A stretch of DNA of 64,000 nt from Eurosta solidaginis (lineage: Eukaryota > Arthropoda > Insecta > Diptera > Tephritidae): the NCBI RefSeq assembly GCF_040869045.1, contig NC_090321.1:79145183-79209182 (forward strand), read 5' to 3'. Below are positions 35,091 to 46,480 of this stretch, in pieces; within the stretch, counting starts at the first letter, position 1, and every line of letters starts with the position of its first letter. The translations under genes were made by a program, and so were the position numbers. The notes beneath the pieces are model-generated. The model had not been told where the DNA came from. It saw only the letters and a list, made by a program, of their open reading frames with translations, and did no database searches.

Positions 35091-35360
35091 TTATAACGTT
35101 TTGGTATGGAACTCCTTAAAAAAATATAAAAATTATGTAAAATCAAATGAAATTGACATAGAATTATGGTGAAATTACTTGAAATTGAATTGAACCACCC
35201 GGAAGGTCCCCGTTGGCGCGCTACCGAAGTTAGTTTTATGTGCTCGGTTCCCCAGTAGGCCTATATCAGCCATATACATATATCGCCCATTTACTTCAAT
35301 AGTGTCATAATTCAAAAAACACGGAGAGCTAAACCGAAACACGCTTAAAAAACAATCAAA

Positions 35361-37883
35361 ATGAAACACTTCTTTCAACACATGAGGTACAAATATGACG
35401 ACGACACCACCTACATCATCAAGCAGTACAGCAAGAACAACAAGAAACTCGCAAAGCAACAACAACGGCTTAAATTTCTACCACAATGTAAAGACTACGG
35501 GATAACGCCATCACATCTAAAGGGTAAGACAAACAATATTATACATGGATTCAAATTGGACAAAACAAGAAAAGAAATGGAAAAAATACAGCAACAATTT
35601 ATACACAAAATCCTCAACCTCGAAATAAAGGAAGCGAACATTCAAATCAAAATTGCTAGCAACAGTATGAATCATATTAGGGAGGATCTTAAAAAGAGAT
35701 TCGACGGACAGGACTTAAACTTAGTTTTGAAAACCAAATACAATTTACCAAGAAAATAAACACTGCTACAGAACAACATTTAAACTCAAAATACGAACGC
35801 ACGTGACAAAAAGTTTTGATACCTTTGGATTCAGATATAATGAGGACTGGTTTGTGAATGAAACGGATATAATTGTACCCCCAGAGAGCCGTTCGTAGTT
35901 ATCAATGGGGAAAAAGTTTGCACTGCCAATATCAAAGAAAACATTTTCTCCTATTCACTTGATTGCAGACCTGGAACAAGGTATTCAAGAAATAGGAGAT
36001 GACAGAGAAAACGATGCACTTAGATGCAATGTGGCAACAAAAATTAATACATTTAAAAACAAGATACGCAATAACCCGAAAGAAAAAATGATACTGAAAT
36101 TTGTTGAGGGCACTAGACAGTTCATCAAGAAGCACAAAGACATAACTATCATTACAAACGCGGATAAAGGTAATAAAACGGTCATGATGTACAAGGTGGA
36201 TTACAAAAACAAAATGGAACAATTATTGCAAGACAGACAAACATACAAAACAATGCGGACGGATCCAACGCAACAATTATTAAGGAAAAACAATAATATT
36301 ATAAACGAGATATACAAACAAAAGAATATTAGTCTGTATTTAAAAAAGCAATTAACTTGTACTACAGCCACAGCCCCAAGACTATACAAAAAAAAAAAAA
36401 ACTATACGGCTTAACAAAAATACACAAAGATAACATCCCACTTAGACCTATATCATCATCAGTAAGTGTGCTATGTTTCGTATTATCAAAATACATAGGG
36501 AAAACACTGAAACATATTATCTCGGATAGTCTCAATATACAAAACTCTTTTCAACTGAAGCGCACCTTAAATGATATCACAATTGCCGAAGATGAAATCC
36601 TAGTATCTTTCGACGTGGTATCCCTCTTTACTAATATACCAATTCACCTAGCGATAAATACGATCATGAAACAGTAACCTAGAAATGCACACAACATTAT
36701 CGAAGAAACAATTTCAAGCCTGTCTCGAATTCTGCTTGAGGGATAACAACTATTTCACCTATGATGGTGCGTTCTACCAACAGGTGTATGGCATGCCTAT
36801 GGGTAATCCTCTATCGCCCACTGTAGCTGATATAGTCTTAGACAAAATAATTGACGACAGCATTGCTGAGCTTAAATTAAAGGACATATATATCAAATAC
36901 ATAAACAAATATGTAGATGATATATTCGCTATAATTAAAACTAAGGACGTGGAAGAAATACTTAAAGCACTAAATAAACAACATACCAAAATAAAATTTA
37001 CAGTAGAGAAAGAGAAAAACAACAAGTTGCCCTTCCTAGATATCGAAGTTATAAAATCGAACCAAACCCTAAAAACTAATTGGTATGCTAAAGCCGTATT
37101 ATTTATCTATCATCTAGAATAATAAACTCAAATCACCCATGGATGCAAAAAAAGAACACGGCCATAAGCTTTATAAAGAAAATCTACAATTTAAGTAAAC
37201 AGGAGTTCATGACCACAAATTTTAAAAAAATTAAAAATATTTTATATAAGAATGGCTACCCTAATACATTAATAGACGCATGGATAACAACAACAATTAG
37301 TCAAACCAACTGCGCGCAAAGCATCACTGAACAAAAGAATGTAAAAGAAAAGCAAATATATGCAGGCGTCAATTACATACCAGGATTAACGGACAACAAA
37401 ACATTGTATAGCATCACACGCAACAACAATATAAAATTTGCGCATAAACCGAATCGAACTTTGAACACAATCTTTACACAAACAAAAGACAAAATCGACA
37501 AAGAACAACAACATAATGTGGTATACGAAATAAAATGTAATGGGAGCGCAGGAGAAACTTGCAATCGAATATACATTGGAACGACGAAGCGATCGCTAAG
37601 TGTACGAATAAACGAACATAGACTAGACGCCAAAAATAGAAAAACAATAACAGCACTATGCGGACATTTGACCAACAAAGGACACACAGCGGACTTCGAA
37701 AACGCGAAAATATTAGACGTTGAGGGGAAAGAACGAACACGAATGACGCTGGAAGCTCTACGAATACAACAAAAAATCAATACTGCAATGAATTTCAAAG
37801 AAGACGTCAACAATATAAACTGCGCTTATATGACGGCATTATCAGCCAATGGACGAAGCAGGAAACATGAATGGAGGCAGTAA
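35361..37883 (+). pseudogene. Penelope-like element ORF (RT and GIY-YIG), frameshifted
   Basis: Five consecutive plus-strand open segments together read as one Penelope-type protein. In order: an N-terminal coiled, Lys-rich region (35,361-35,759), the segment 35,905-36,414 with ITNADKGNKTVMM, RT fingers (KLYGLTKIHKDNIPLRPISS) and LVSFDVVSLFTNIP in 36,357-36,677, the GMPMGNPLSPTVADIV and YVDDIFAII catalytic block in 36,685-37,122, and a C-terminal part (37,143-37,883) with the GIY-YIG nuclease core RIYIGTTKRSLSVRINEHR. Breaks between segments are single frameshifts or stops, so the copy is inactive but well preserved. Penelope-like RTs are related to telomerase and use the GIY-YIG nuclease to nick targets. 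Confidence 0.9.
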
Positions 37884-38008
37884 ATTAAATGTGAAGTTTT
37901 GTTTATTTATGTGTTAGATGTTGAAAATTTCAATGTTATAAATTGAATTCTAACTAATGTGTTAATGTTTGTTTTGTTTTATATCATATTTTATTATAAA
38001 TATACAGT

Positions 38009-38051
38009 CTCCCTGATGAAGATGAAAAAATTTCATCGAAACGCGTAGGAG
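38009..38051 (+). ncRNA. Hammerhead ribozyme-like fold HH-B
   Basis: Stem I CTCC (38,009-38,012) with GGAG (38,048-38,051). Core CTGATGA (38,013-38,019), one extra A. Stem II GATGAAA/TTTCATC (38,021-38,027 and 38,031-38,037) with an AAA loop. GAAA (38,038-38,041). Stem III A-U and C-G with a 2-nt GC loop. A17 at 38,047. It lies 125 nt after the PLE1 stop codon, in the sense orientation. Hammerhead ribozymes are known in Penelope-like terminal repeats. The base before stem II is the only departure from a standard core. Confidence 0.6.
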
Positions 38052-38052
38052 G

Positions 38053-38480
38053 AAAAGAGAAACTTTGTGTTTTGTCTTTATTTTATCGGTCGAAAAGCTC
38101 CAAATAATTACAATTGTAACAAAAAATTGGCCCAAAATAAATATATTACGAACTTTTAGTGAAAAACGAAGAAATGTACTACAGGAATTTAGCCTATTTC
38201 ACGCCACCCGTTAGGTATGCAATTGGGGTTTCTTTTTTGTTTTTTTAATTCATACATAGTTTTTTTTTTAAGTTTTTTTATTTTTATTTTTGGTTTTTTG
38301 TATCCTAATTCTTTTTTATGTTTTATTTACAGTTTCTACTTTTTTTTTGTTACCGAGTCTTTGAGTCTTCGGCTTCTTAAGCGCCGAGATCTAAAACCGC
38401 TGAGCTACAGAGAAACTCATCAGTTGAGAAATATAGATTCACAAACTACAATATCTTAAAAGTATAAATATAATTTTTTT
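38053..38480. other. T-rich sequence, nothing recognised
   Basis: Contains a T-rich stretch (38,225-38,350). No credible gene. Confidence 0.4.
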
Positions 38481-38894
38481 TTAATCATTAAAAGATAGAA
38501 CCGTGTTTTTTATGGCAAAGAGCGAGTCCGAAACATCAATTATTCTCGAGTGAGAGTTATAATCTTCACACAAATACAGATACGGTTCGTTTAGTTGGAA
38601 ATTGCTTCTGCATTGTTTAAGAATTATAGGTTTATAATGCCTTGAAACTCGGCATGGAACATTCAAGTTTACTTCGTTCAAAAGAAATGGGCTGGAAATC
38701 GATCTATTTAAAAGTCTAGCCATAAATAGTACACCTAGCATTTCTCTACGACTTTCAAGGGTAGGAAGATTTATTAGTTTTAACCGATTAGTGTAAGGAG
38801 GAAGATTATACGGAGTTAATTTTGTATAAATACATAGTATGTAATATGTAGGTGTGATACAAAACGAAAATTTCGAGTAGAATAGAGGATACAT
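38481..38894 (-). mobile_element. C-terminal fragment of a jockey/CR1-type RT
   Basis: A 137-codon minus-strand frame reads LPPYTNRLKLINLPTLESRR, then MLGVLFMARLLN and NVPCRVSRHYKPI. This is the segment found after the RT thumb in jockey/CR1-group elements (PPY-x-x-R-L-x-x-L, then L-x-x-R-R). It has no RT catalytic motif left. It differs from the RNase H LINE family in lineage and orientation. Confidence 0.75.
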
Positions 38895-40480
38895 TCATAA
38901 AAAATTTAATTAAAATATAAAAGAATTATGTAATGCGAAAGAAGGCAGAATTTACTTAAATAATTTTTTAATGAAAGAAAAAAAATAAAGTACTTAAAGT
39001 GTGAAAAAATTAAGTGAAGTGAATAAACAGTTCCATATAAAAACGCAATAAGTGCACTTAGACTTTTTTCCGGGTTTTAATGTTATCATTGGTAAAACTG
39101 CCAATATGAAGATTATAATGTTCGGATATTTAATGTTTGGATTCCCTTTGAGATCTATGTACGTAATTAAATCCTTTAAATTTTTAAACACTCCATTTCA
39201 TGAATATATATGACCATATCTACCATAAAATATCGTCTGTGAACGATATAGTACTAAGATATAACAAAGCAGAATAAATTAGAAAGAAAAGAAAAACAAA
39301 CAAAAACATTGAAATTATTCACGCAAACATATTTACTAAAATGAAATTAATTTCATAACTTTAAGCTACATAAACAAATTAGGGTTATGGGATCTAAGCA
39401 TCCGACTAATAAGCATATAATCCAACAAAGTTGGCCTAATAATAAATATAGCGGGTATTATACTGCCTATGCAATACGGCCGCCATGATTCCGGTTGCCG
39501 TTTTAACCTAAAATCAAAAACGTTTTTGGGACGTTTTTTTTCGTTTAATATACAACGTAAAATTTTCCGATTCAGTCAAGTTGCATTTAAATAATAATAA
39601 ACTAAGCTGAAATAAAAGAATATATAATAAAATAAAAAAAGAAATAAAATAAATTAGCATAAAAGACAATATAAAAAATTGTATGTTATATTTTTGTAAC
39701 TTTTTTTTTAGTATAAGACGTACTTTATCTAAAATGAGGACAAAATCTGCAAATGCAAAAACATTTTCGGACAAATTTGCATTAATTGTTATAAATAAAT
39801 TTAGTTAGTTTCAACAAAAGTTAACTCATTATTTGTGATTTCATGTTTTTTTGAAAACAACTAAAATAAAAAACAAAGAATCTGTTAAATAAAGACCTGT
39901 GTATTTACGTGTAAGTGAAATTTGCCACAAAAAATGGGCCGGTCAAAAATTTATTCTATTTAAGATTTTTTGGTACGCTACAAATTATTTTGGAACAATT
40001 TTTTAGGATTTTGGTAGAGGCTATTATAGGTAAGTGGCAACAATGGGAAACCATGTTTTAATCTTTCATTGTATAGCGCGTACGCTTATGTAGGTTTGTG
40101 TCTTAGAGAACTTATATAATTGGTCCACAGATGGCGCGCTTTTGTGCAAGAAAGTAAATATCGATATTTGGAGAGATTGTTGGATTTACAAAAAACTGTT
40201 TCTTTAATTATAAACAAATAGAGTAATATTTGAGCCGTTTATTTTGAAAGTGGCATAAGTCATTTCATGTCGTTTAGGTTCAGTGGTAATTTGTTTGTAT
40301 CTCTCCTCGCCTTCAGTTTTTTAGAGTCCAATATCCAAAAGATGCAATTCTTATTATTATTTTATAATTGTAGAACCATCTATATATGCATTCGTTCAAA
40401 AATAACAATGCATTTAAGACCATGAGTTGGAAATGACTTATGCCACTTTCAAAATAAACGGCTCATTTGTTAACACAAAT
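38895..40480. other. AT-rich intronic sequence, nothing recognised
   Basis: Very AT-rich with no gene. ATAAGTCATTTC-type words at about 40,255 recur inverted at about 40,435, flanked by TGAGCCGTTTATTTTGAAAG and its complement (40,232 and 40,448), giving a foldback of roughly 235 bp. Confidence 0.5.
40226..40467. repeat. Small inverted-repeat element (MITE-like)
   Basis: The left end carries GAGCCGTTTATTTTGAAAGT and the right end ACTTTCAAAATAAACGGCTC, exact complements, with CATAAGTCATTTC/GAAATGACTTATG continuing inward. No target duplication was established. Confidence 0.7.
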
Positions 40481-41600
40481 AGGCCTATGCACTGCGGCTG
40501 ATCCATACGAATCGATTCATATAACCTTTATATGATTTTACGTACGAGAACTATGCGAAACCGCCTGTCAATTGGTTGTATGGAATTTTTGTTAGCGTAT
40601 TAATATATAGATTACGATCCGTTAATTTCTCTTTGAGTAATGGCTCCCGGTGGTGCCACGCCCATTTTTTAAATTTTGAATTATTTATTGTTATATTTCC
40701 ACTTCGGAAATGAAACACCATTGATATAAAACTTTTTTTGCAAAGATGTAGCTTTTATCTAGAAAAGTAAACGTGGTTCTTAACCGATTTCTTTGACTTT
40801 TTTTCGAAGCATTCTTTCTAGTAAAGGCAACCTCTCTGTCGAATTTTGTTATGATAGCTTTAACGGTTTTTGATTTATGATTAATATTTATAAAACTGAT
40901 TTTATCACAAGTGGACGGTCCACGCCCATTTTCAAAAAGTTTTCCAAATTTGTATCAAGAGTTTCAATATCAGTCCAACCATCAAATGTCAACCTTCTAG
41001 GTGTGTTATTTGCTTAATATTCAGGTGTTTTGTGTTTTCCAAAATGTTTTATATGTAAAAAGTGGGCGTGGTTAGCAATAGATTTCAATAAGATATCTCA
41101 ATATTTGCTCAAGTTATCGTGTGCACAGACAGACGGGCGGACATGGCTAAATCAATTCCTGTTTTCACCCTGAGCATTTTGATATTTGCAATTCTATATT
41201 TATCTCGATTCGTTTATGCCGCGATGATCAACCGTTATGTTACCAAAGTTAATATACTCTGTGTGCATTGCACGCTAAGCACAAAAAGTGGGTGTGGCTT
41301 TCAGGCGATTTCGCTTATTTTCAGAGAATGTTTATGCCAAATTTCGTTCGGATTAGGAGATTCGACTTATGGCATTAAAAGTATTTTGGAAAGAGTAACA
41401 AAAAAAGGTGCAGGTCACGCCCATTTTTAAAATTTGTTTAAGTTTTGTTCTTAGCTCAACTATACCACTACTAAGGTAGAATATCAGTCAAATGTTATTA
41501 AATTAAGGAAAAGTGGGCGTGGTCTTTAACCGATTTTGATTATTCTATCTCGATTCCTTCATACCTGTACAACCAACCGTGCAGAGCACGCTGAGTATAA
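40480..41600 (-). repeat. Dispersed 'CCACGCCCAC' element, copy 2
   Basis: Ends near 41,600 with GCAGAGCACGCTGAGTATA, the complement of the TATACTCAGCGTGC terminus at 59,160. Internally it has repeated AAAAGTGGGCGTGGT words and the GACAGACGGGCGGACATGGC segment. Non-coding; the 103-codon frame at 41,119-41,430 is a shadow of the repeat. Confidence 0.7.
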
Positions 41601-42550
41601 AAATAAATAAATAAAAAATATGTTATAGCTGCGTTTAATGGTGCAGTATTGGTGTCTCGCATTCAGTTTTCGCTTCGCTCCAATAATTGAGTTATAAAAA
41701 AGTAGAAATAACAAATGGTAATAAACTGATATGCGCAAAAACTTATGGTTTAACTACTATCGCCTCATTTAGCAACTTAGCAAATACACCATCGATACTT
41801 TTAATTAAACACAGGGACGAAGAGGCAAGTAAAGCTGTACTTAAGTTGTAGTTTTGGCGTTAACTTCCTGTTTGTACACCTTTTTCCATATTAACATAAT
41901 ACACCGGATCCATAGATAACTTTTTCGCTGTGTAATAAATACAAATGCACCTTCCTATAACTGATTTATTGATAATTTTTTAGGACTTGATATGTAACGT
42001 TAAAAGTATTTTCACTTCTCTTGTTAAGCATGTTGTATAAAAAATATATATATTTTTTGGACCATTACATTAAGTGCAAAAATCAATATTAAGGCGATTG
42101 AGATAAATACAGATGTTTCGCTCACGATTCGCTGATTTAATACTTTTTAACACGCTTATATTAGCTTCACTTGTATGTAAGTTTGAAACTCTCTAGGCTA
42201 GGCGTGCAAAGGAGAGTTAGATAATATTTAGGAGACCGATCTAGCGGTAATTATCGAAGACTCGCGGCAGTGGTTAAATAACTCGCTGCAAAACGAGTTG
42301 TGCTTAATAGCGGATACACGAACCTCTGTTAGCCATAGCCTATAGCTGAATGATCAGCTGCGATGAATAGTGGACACACACACTTAGTGGAGAATAGTGT
42401 AGAGATAAAATGGAGAGACACACTTCAGTTGCAGCTGAGTATAATGCATACTGAAATTTAGTATTTGTATGGACTACAAAACTTAAAAGTGTTGATGTAA
42501 TGCGCATAAAAAAACACCGCTAATATCGAACTAAAAAGTTAAAAATTATT
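41601..42550. other. AT-rich sequence before PLE2
   Basis: No gene recognised. Part of it could be the 5' non-coding portion of PLE2, but no hammerhead-like fold or terminal repeat is evident here. Confidence 0.35.
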
Positions 42551-42564
42551 TTTTAAAATATGAA

Positions 42565-44671
42565 TTGGAAAGCTTATACTCCAAGAAGGATGAGATAAAT
42601 GCCGCGTTATTATCTATTCATTTAATATTGGCAGAACAACTATCTACGACTACATTAATGGAATGTTTCGACCGCATTAAGACAGAAGTCGATCAGGAAT
42701 TACAACAAAAATACAGGTCGCTGAACCGGAAATTGGACAAGCTGGCAGGACGACGAGAAGGTAACCAAAACCAAAAAACTCACCAGTTTCATGACAAGTT
42801 CGTTAACCTCACAACAGTGGCCATTACCAAGGAAGAGGCACAACTTCTCGAAAAGGGGCTGAATCACAATATCATGGACCAAAATATAGTAAGAAAAACG
42901 GAGCAGGCGATTGTAGATGCGGAGATCGCAATATCATTGATACCACAGGAAGAACAGGAGCACGCAAGACACATGTGCAGGGAAATAATAAAAAAGGAGG
43001 TGAAAGCACAGGAAGGACAAAAATCTAATGCAGAGGAGAAAACAATAAAGAATCTACGGCATAAACTAAGGAAAAACAACATTGTCACAACGAAAGCGGA
43101 CAAAAGAAGCACCACTGCGTTAATCGAAAAAGAGAAATATATATCCAAAACCGAAGATCTCATAGAGGAAATGAAATATCGTAGAATAAGAGAGGATCCC
43201 ACAGATGAATACCAAAAACAAATCAAAGTTGCTATAAAAATGCAACAAATATAGTAGATTCTAACATGGCACATAGATTGGTCCAAATGAACCCTTCGGC
43301 TCCTCCACTGATTTCGCTACCAAAAATCCACAAGCCGGGCACGCCAATGAGGCCCATCATAAATTTAAAATCTGCACCATGTTACAAACTGACCAAATAT
43401 TTAAAAACGATATTGAAAGATACTCTGGAGCTAAGGAACGAATATGCAATAGCTAACACAAGAGAACTAACAGGGAAACTTGAGACCGTAGAACTAAAAA
43501 AGACCAGGGAATTGGTATCTTTTGACATAAAGGATTTATACCCATCAATACCACTATCGGAGACTTTGGACATAGTTAGCTCAACAATAGTACATAATAC
43601 AAAAAACAAAGTGAAAAGTATGCAAATCACAAATACGCTAAGAACCACTTTACGTCAAAACTATTTTCAATTCAACAATAAAATATACAGACAAACAAAC
43701 GGTCTTGGAATGAGAAGCCCCACATCAGCAATTCTCATGGAAGTGTTCATGCAAAATCTGGAAGAAAAGTACATACAGGAGCTGAAGTCCAAATTAGGCG
43801 TGTCATTTTATGCTAGATACGTGGATGACATAATATGCGTTTTAACTACTAATAACGAAGAGCTTGTACTGGAAAACCTCAACAAGCAGCACGGTAATAT
43901 AAAATTTACAATGGAAACCGAAAAAGGCGGAGGAATCAACTATCTAGACCTCACGATAAATATTGAAAAAGAAGCCAAAAGATTTAACTATGACATATAT
44001 AGAAAGCCAACGGCCACCGACACAATAATACAGAACACCTCTTACACAAGAGGCATATAAGAGAGAACTTGAGGTCATATATAATATCGCTGCAAACAAC
44101 AGATATAAAAAAAAGCACTGGTAGATAAGATCAGAAGGACAAATGGAGAACCAAAAAGAAATAATGAAAAGGAAAATAATAGCTGGACGACTATGACATA
44201 TACTGGAAAAGCAACATATAAATTGGCAAACTTCTTCAGAAAATACAACATTAACACAGCATTCAAAACATCGGACAATCTACGGCGAAAACTAAGAACT
44301 AACACTAACTCAGAGCATCCGTTTAGAATCACGGCGTATTATACAAGCTTACCTGCGGATGCCAACATAGTTACATAGGACAAACGGGACGGCAAATAAG
44401 AACGAGGTTCAGAGAACATATTAGAGATTACAACGAAAAAATACGGAATCCAAATATTATACCAGAGTTCAACTTCGCGAATCACTTGGTCGAGAATGAA
44501 TGTTCCCCAGCAAACAAGAATAAAACAGTAAGGGTTCTTCACATACAAGCAAAATGCCGACGTCTCAACGTACTCGAAAACATGGAAATCTACAAACAGA
44601 AAACATTCGACGGTAGAATAATAAACGAACAGATAAACACAATTTCTGATTTATTTTATACTAAAAAATAA
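42565..44671 (+). pseudogene. Penelope-like element PLE2 ORF, frameshifted
   Basis: The N-terminal segment (42,565-43,254) is a charged helical region with NNIVTTKADKRSTTALI. The RT segment (43,266-44,060) carries PLISLPKIHKPGTPMRPIIN, LVSFDIKDLYPSIP, GLGMRSPTSAILMEV and the catalytic YVDDIICVL. The final segment, in a third frame from 44,336, has a GIY-YIG nuclease (LTCGCQHSYIGQTGRQIRTR then FREHIRDY) and ends DLFYTKK at 44,671. Two or three frameshifts and a stop make it inactive. It is clearly a different subfamily from PLE1: the RT motifs differ at many positions. Confidence 0.9.
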
Positions 44672-44985
44672 AAAACACACACCTTAATGTCACTTAAATA
44701 ATAATTTTTATTTTGTAACTTAAATTACAAAAACAATACAAATTGTTTCGACACTCGCGTGGTGCCTTCTTCTGGTGATATTATAATATTTTAATTATTG
44801 TTAAGTATTGCTAGGCTTTATTTGCCATCTGATGGACAATGGTTAGTTGACACAAACAACTGAAGAAGGCACCACGCGAGTGTCGAAACAATTTGTATTG
44901 TTTTTGTAATTTAAGTTACAAAATAAAAATTATTATTTAAGTGACATTAAGGTGTGTGTTTTTTATTTTTTAGTATAAAATAAAT
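44649..44985. repeat. Perfect 124-bp inverted repeat at the PLE2 3' end
   Basis: Arms at 44,649-44,772 and 44,862-44,985 match, base for base as I read them, as reverse complements around an 89-bp spacer. The left arm includes the last codons and stop of the PLE2 frame, so the right arm is the same 3' end in opposite orientation: a tail-to-tail partial copy. Such inverted terminal pieces are known for Penelope-like elements. Confidence 0.93.
44856..44901 (+). ncRNA. Hammerhead ribozyme-like fold HH-C
   Basis: Stem I ACAA (44,856-44,859) with TTGT (44,898-44,901). Core CTGAAGA (44,860-44,866), one extra A. Stem II GGCAC/GTGTC (44,868-44,872 and 44,880-44,884, one G-U pair). GAAA (44,885-44,888). 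Stem III ACA/TGT with a 3-nt loop. A17 at 44,897. It spans the edge of the right inverted arm; the left arm has a changed core (CAGAAGA) and no stem I partner. Confidence 0.55.
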
Positions 44986-45420
44986 GAACGTTGTCACTTA
45001 CCACTCAAAACAAAACATTCAACAATTTCTGATACAATATTCGATCTTTTAAAACTTGTTTACAAGAAACAAAGTAATCACACAGGTACAACAGACAAAC
45101 ACACAACAACAAATAAACACATAACAATTAACGCACGAAAACAACAAACCCACAAAGAAGGTCAAATGAATAAAATTACTGATTTTTACCTGCCTAGTCG
45201 ATCAGTAAAAACTACCCTCGGTTCTGAGTGAAAACACAGCACATACACCTAAGTATGCGCAAGCATAAATTTTGACAATACCTGGTCATGTACCTACGAA
45301 CTATAAATACAGGACAAACGACAACAACAGATCAGAACGAAAATCGACACTGATGTTGGCACAACGCCGAAACCGGTTTGTCTCAAAACCAAATTTGGCA
45401 AGTTTACGGAAAATCCTTCC
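44986..45420 (+). mobile_element. Penelope-like terminal fragment with ribozyme-like fold
   Basis: No protein coding, but it carries hammerhead-like fold HH-D near its right side. It may be a piece of another PLE terminal repeat adjoining PLE2. Limits are approximate. Confidence 0.35.
45346..45382 (+). ncRNA. Hammerhead ribozyme-like fold HH-D
   Basis: Stem I GACA (45,346-45,349) with TGTC (45,379-45,382). Core CTGATG followed by TT. Stem II GGC/GCC (45,358-45,360 and 45,366-45,368). GAAA (45,369-45,372). Stem III A-U and C-G with a 2-nt CG loop. U17 at 45,378. The usual A9 is U here, so this is the weakest of the four and may be inactive. Confidence 0.42.
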
Positions 45421-46270
45421 AATATACATCATTTCAAAACAAGTTTAGTACAATAATACTTAAAAAGTAAAAACAAAAGTTTCAAGCTAATAACTAGTAT
45501 TATTAGTTCTTTAAACCATGCCACAAATGCGATATATTTTTTTCCATACAAAATTGTATGAGATTTTGCTCACGTTTGTCAGCAGCTTTGTTCAAAAAGC
45601 AATTGCATATTCTGTTGCGATTCATGTATTTTTCAAATAAAAATTGTACAGGTTTTCTATCATGATTTAAAATAAAAATAATGTAATTATTTATGGGTTA
45701 TCGAGTGGAAAAAATTTGTAAGATATCGGATGCCCTAGTGCATATGTCTGTAAGTGCTACCGAGTACAGAGGGTATGCTGTCAAACCTTTTCAACAAAAA
45801 ACCAAATCAACAATCCGAAATTTATCCAGATAGATATCAGGACCACAGCTTTGTTGTTGCATTTGCATGTTAAATTTTTATCGGTATCTGGATCAGGTTT
45901 CATTGGAACGCAACTAATGTCAGCCCTATTACCAACAAATCTCACTTTGAACTGAGAATGAAGTTCTCAACCGAACAGCTCTCTCACTTTCATTGTACGT
46001 GCGCCTATATACGGTTAGAAATCATGAAGAGCGTCGATAAGATAATATAAAATTGGGTGGGTCTACAAGTGCGAGAGAAAAACGTGTTTTGGGAGACTTA
46101 TAGCTCTTGTGCTGGTAAGGCCATTGCATTCGTTGGAATAAATTATTTCGTCTATGAAGGTATGCCTATCGAAACTTATCGAGCGGTATCAGGGGTCTGC
46201 TTCTATTGGTGCTTCTAAAAGGCGACGCTTATTGCAAAACAGGGATGACTAGGGAGTTTTGTTGAACTCG
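45421..46270. other. Intronic sequence with a dispersed repeat copy
   Basis: 45,840-45,930 repeats the 15.1 kb sequence (TTGTTGTTGCATTTGCATG, TATCTGGATCA, TTTCATTGGAACGCAA). Otherwise no recognisable feature. Confidence 0.45.
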
Positions 46271-46284
46271 GTTAAAATTGCCTA

Positions 46285-46480
46285 ATCGGTTAAGCACTCC
46301 CACGCCCACTTTCGATCCCACGGCCACTCACACTTTCAACTCACTGACATTCCCACCTCCTCTTACACTCTTAGCCCCACTTTTTTCTCACTTTCACTCC
46401 CACTCACATTTCCACTTCCACTTTCACTCCCTCTTCCACTCCTACTGTCACTCTCAATCCGACTTCCACTCCAACTTTTA
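46285..46480. repeat. CCACTT/CACTCC-type low-complexity tract
   Basis: Strand-asymmetric pyrimidine-rich run of CACTCCCAC, CCACTTTC and related words. The overlapping 69-residue frame is a product of this composition. Confidence 0.75.

Larger units (their letters stand above)
35200..38052 (+). mobile_element. Penelope-like element PLE1
   Basis: Holds the frameshifted RT/GIY-YIG reading frame, with 3' sequence downstream of the stop ending in a hammerhead-like fold at 38,009-38,051. The 5' terminal repeat was not identified, so the left limit is approximate. It is antisense to the host gene. Confidence 0.75.

Noticed and set aside
35175..35465. 96-codon minus-strand frame at the 5' end of PLE1
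   Set aside because: Antisense to the start of the Penelope reading frame and without recognisable motifs.
41119..41430. 103-codon plus-strand frame as a small gene
   Set aside because: It lies inside a dispersed repeat; the same sequence recurs elsewhere with stops.
44757..44790. Hammerhead-like fold on the minus strand of the left PLE2 arm
   Set aside because: The core reads CAGAAGA rather than CTGAAGA, and the flanking bases cannot form stem I.
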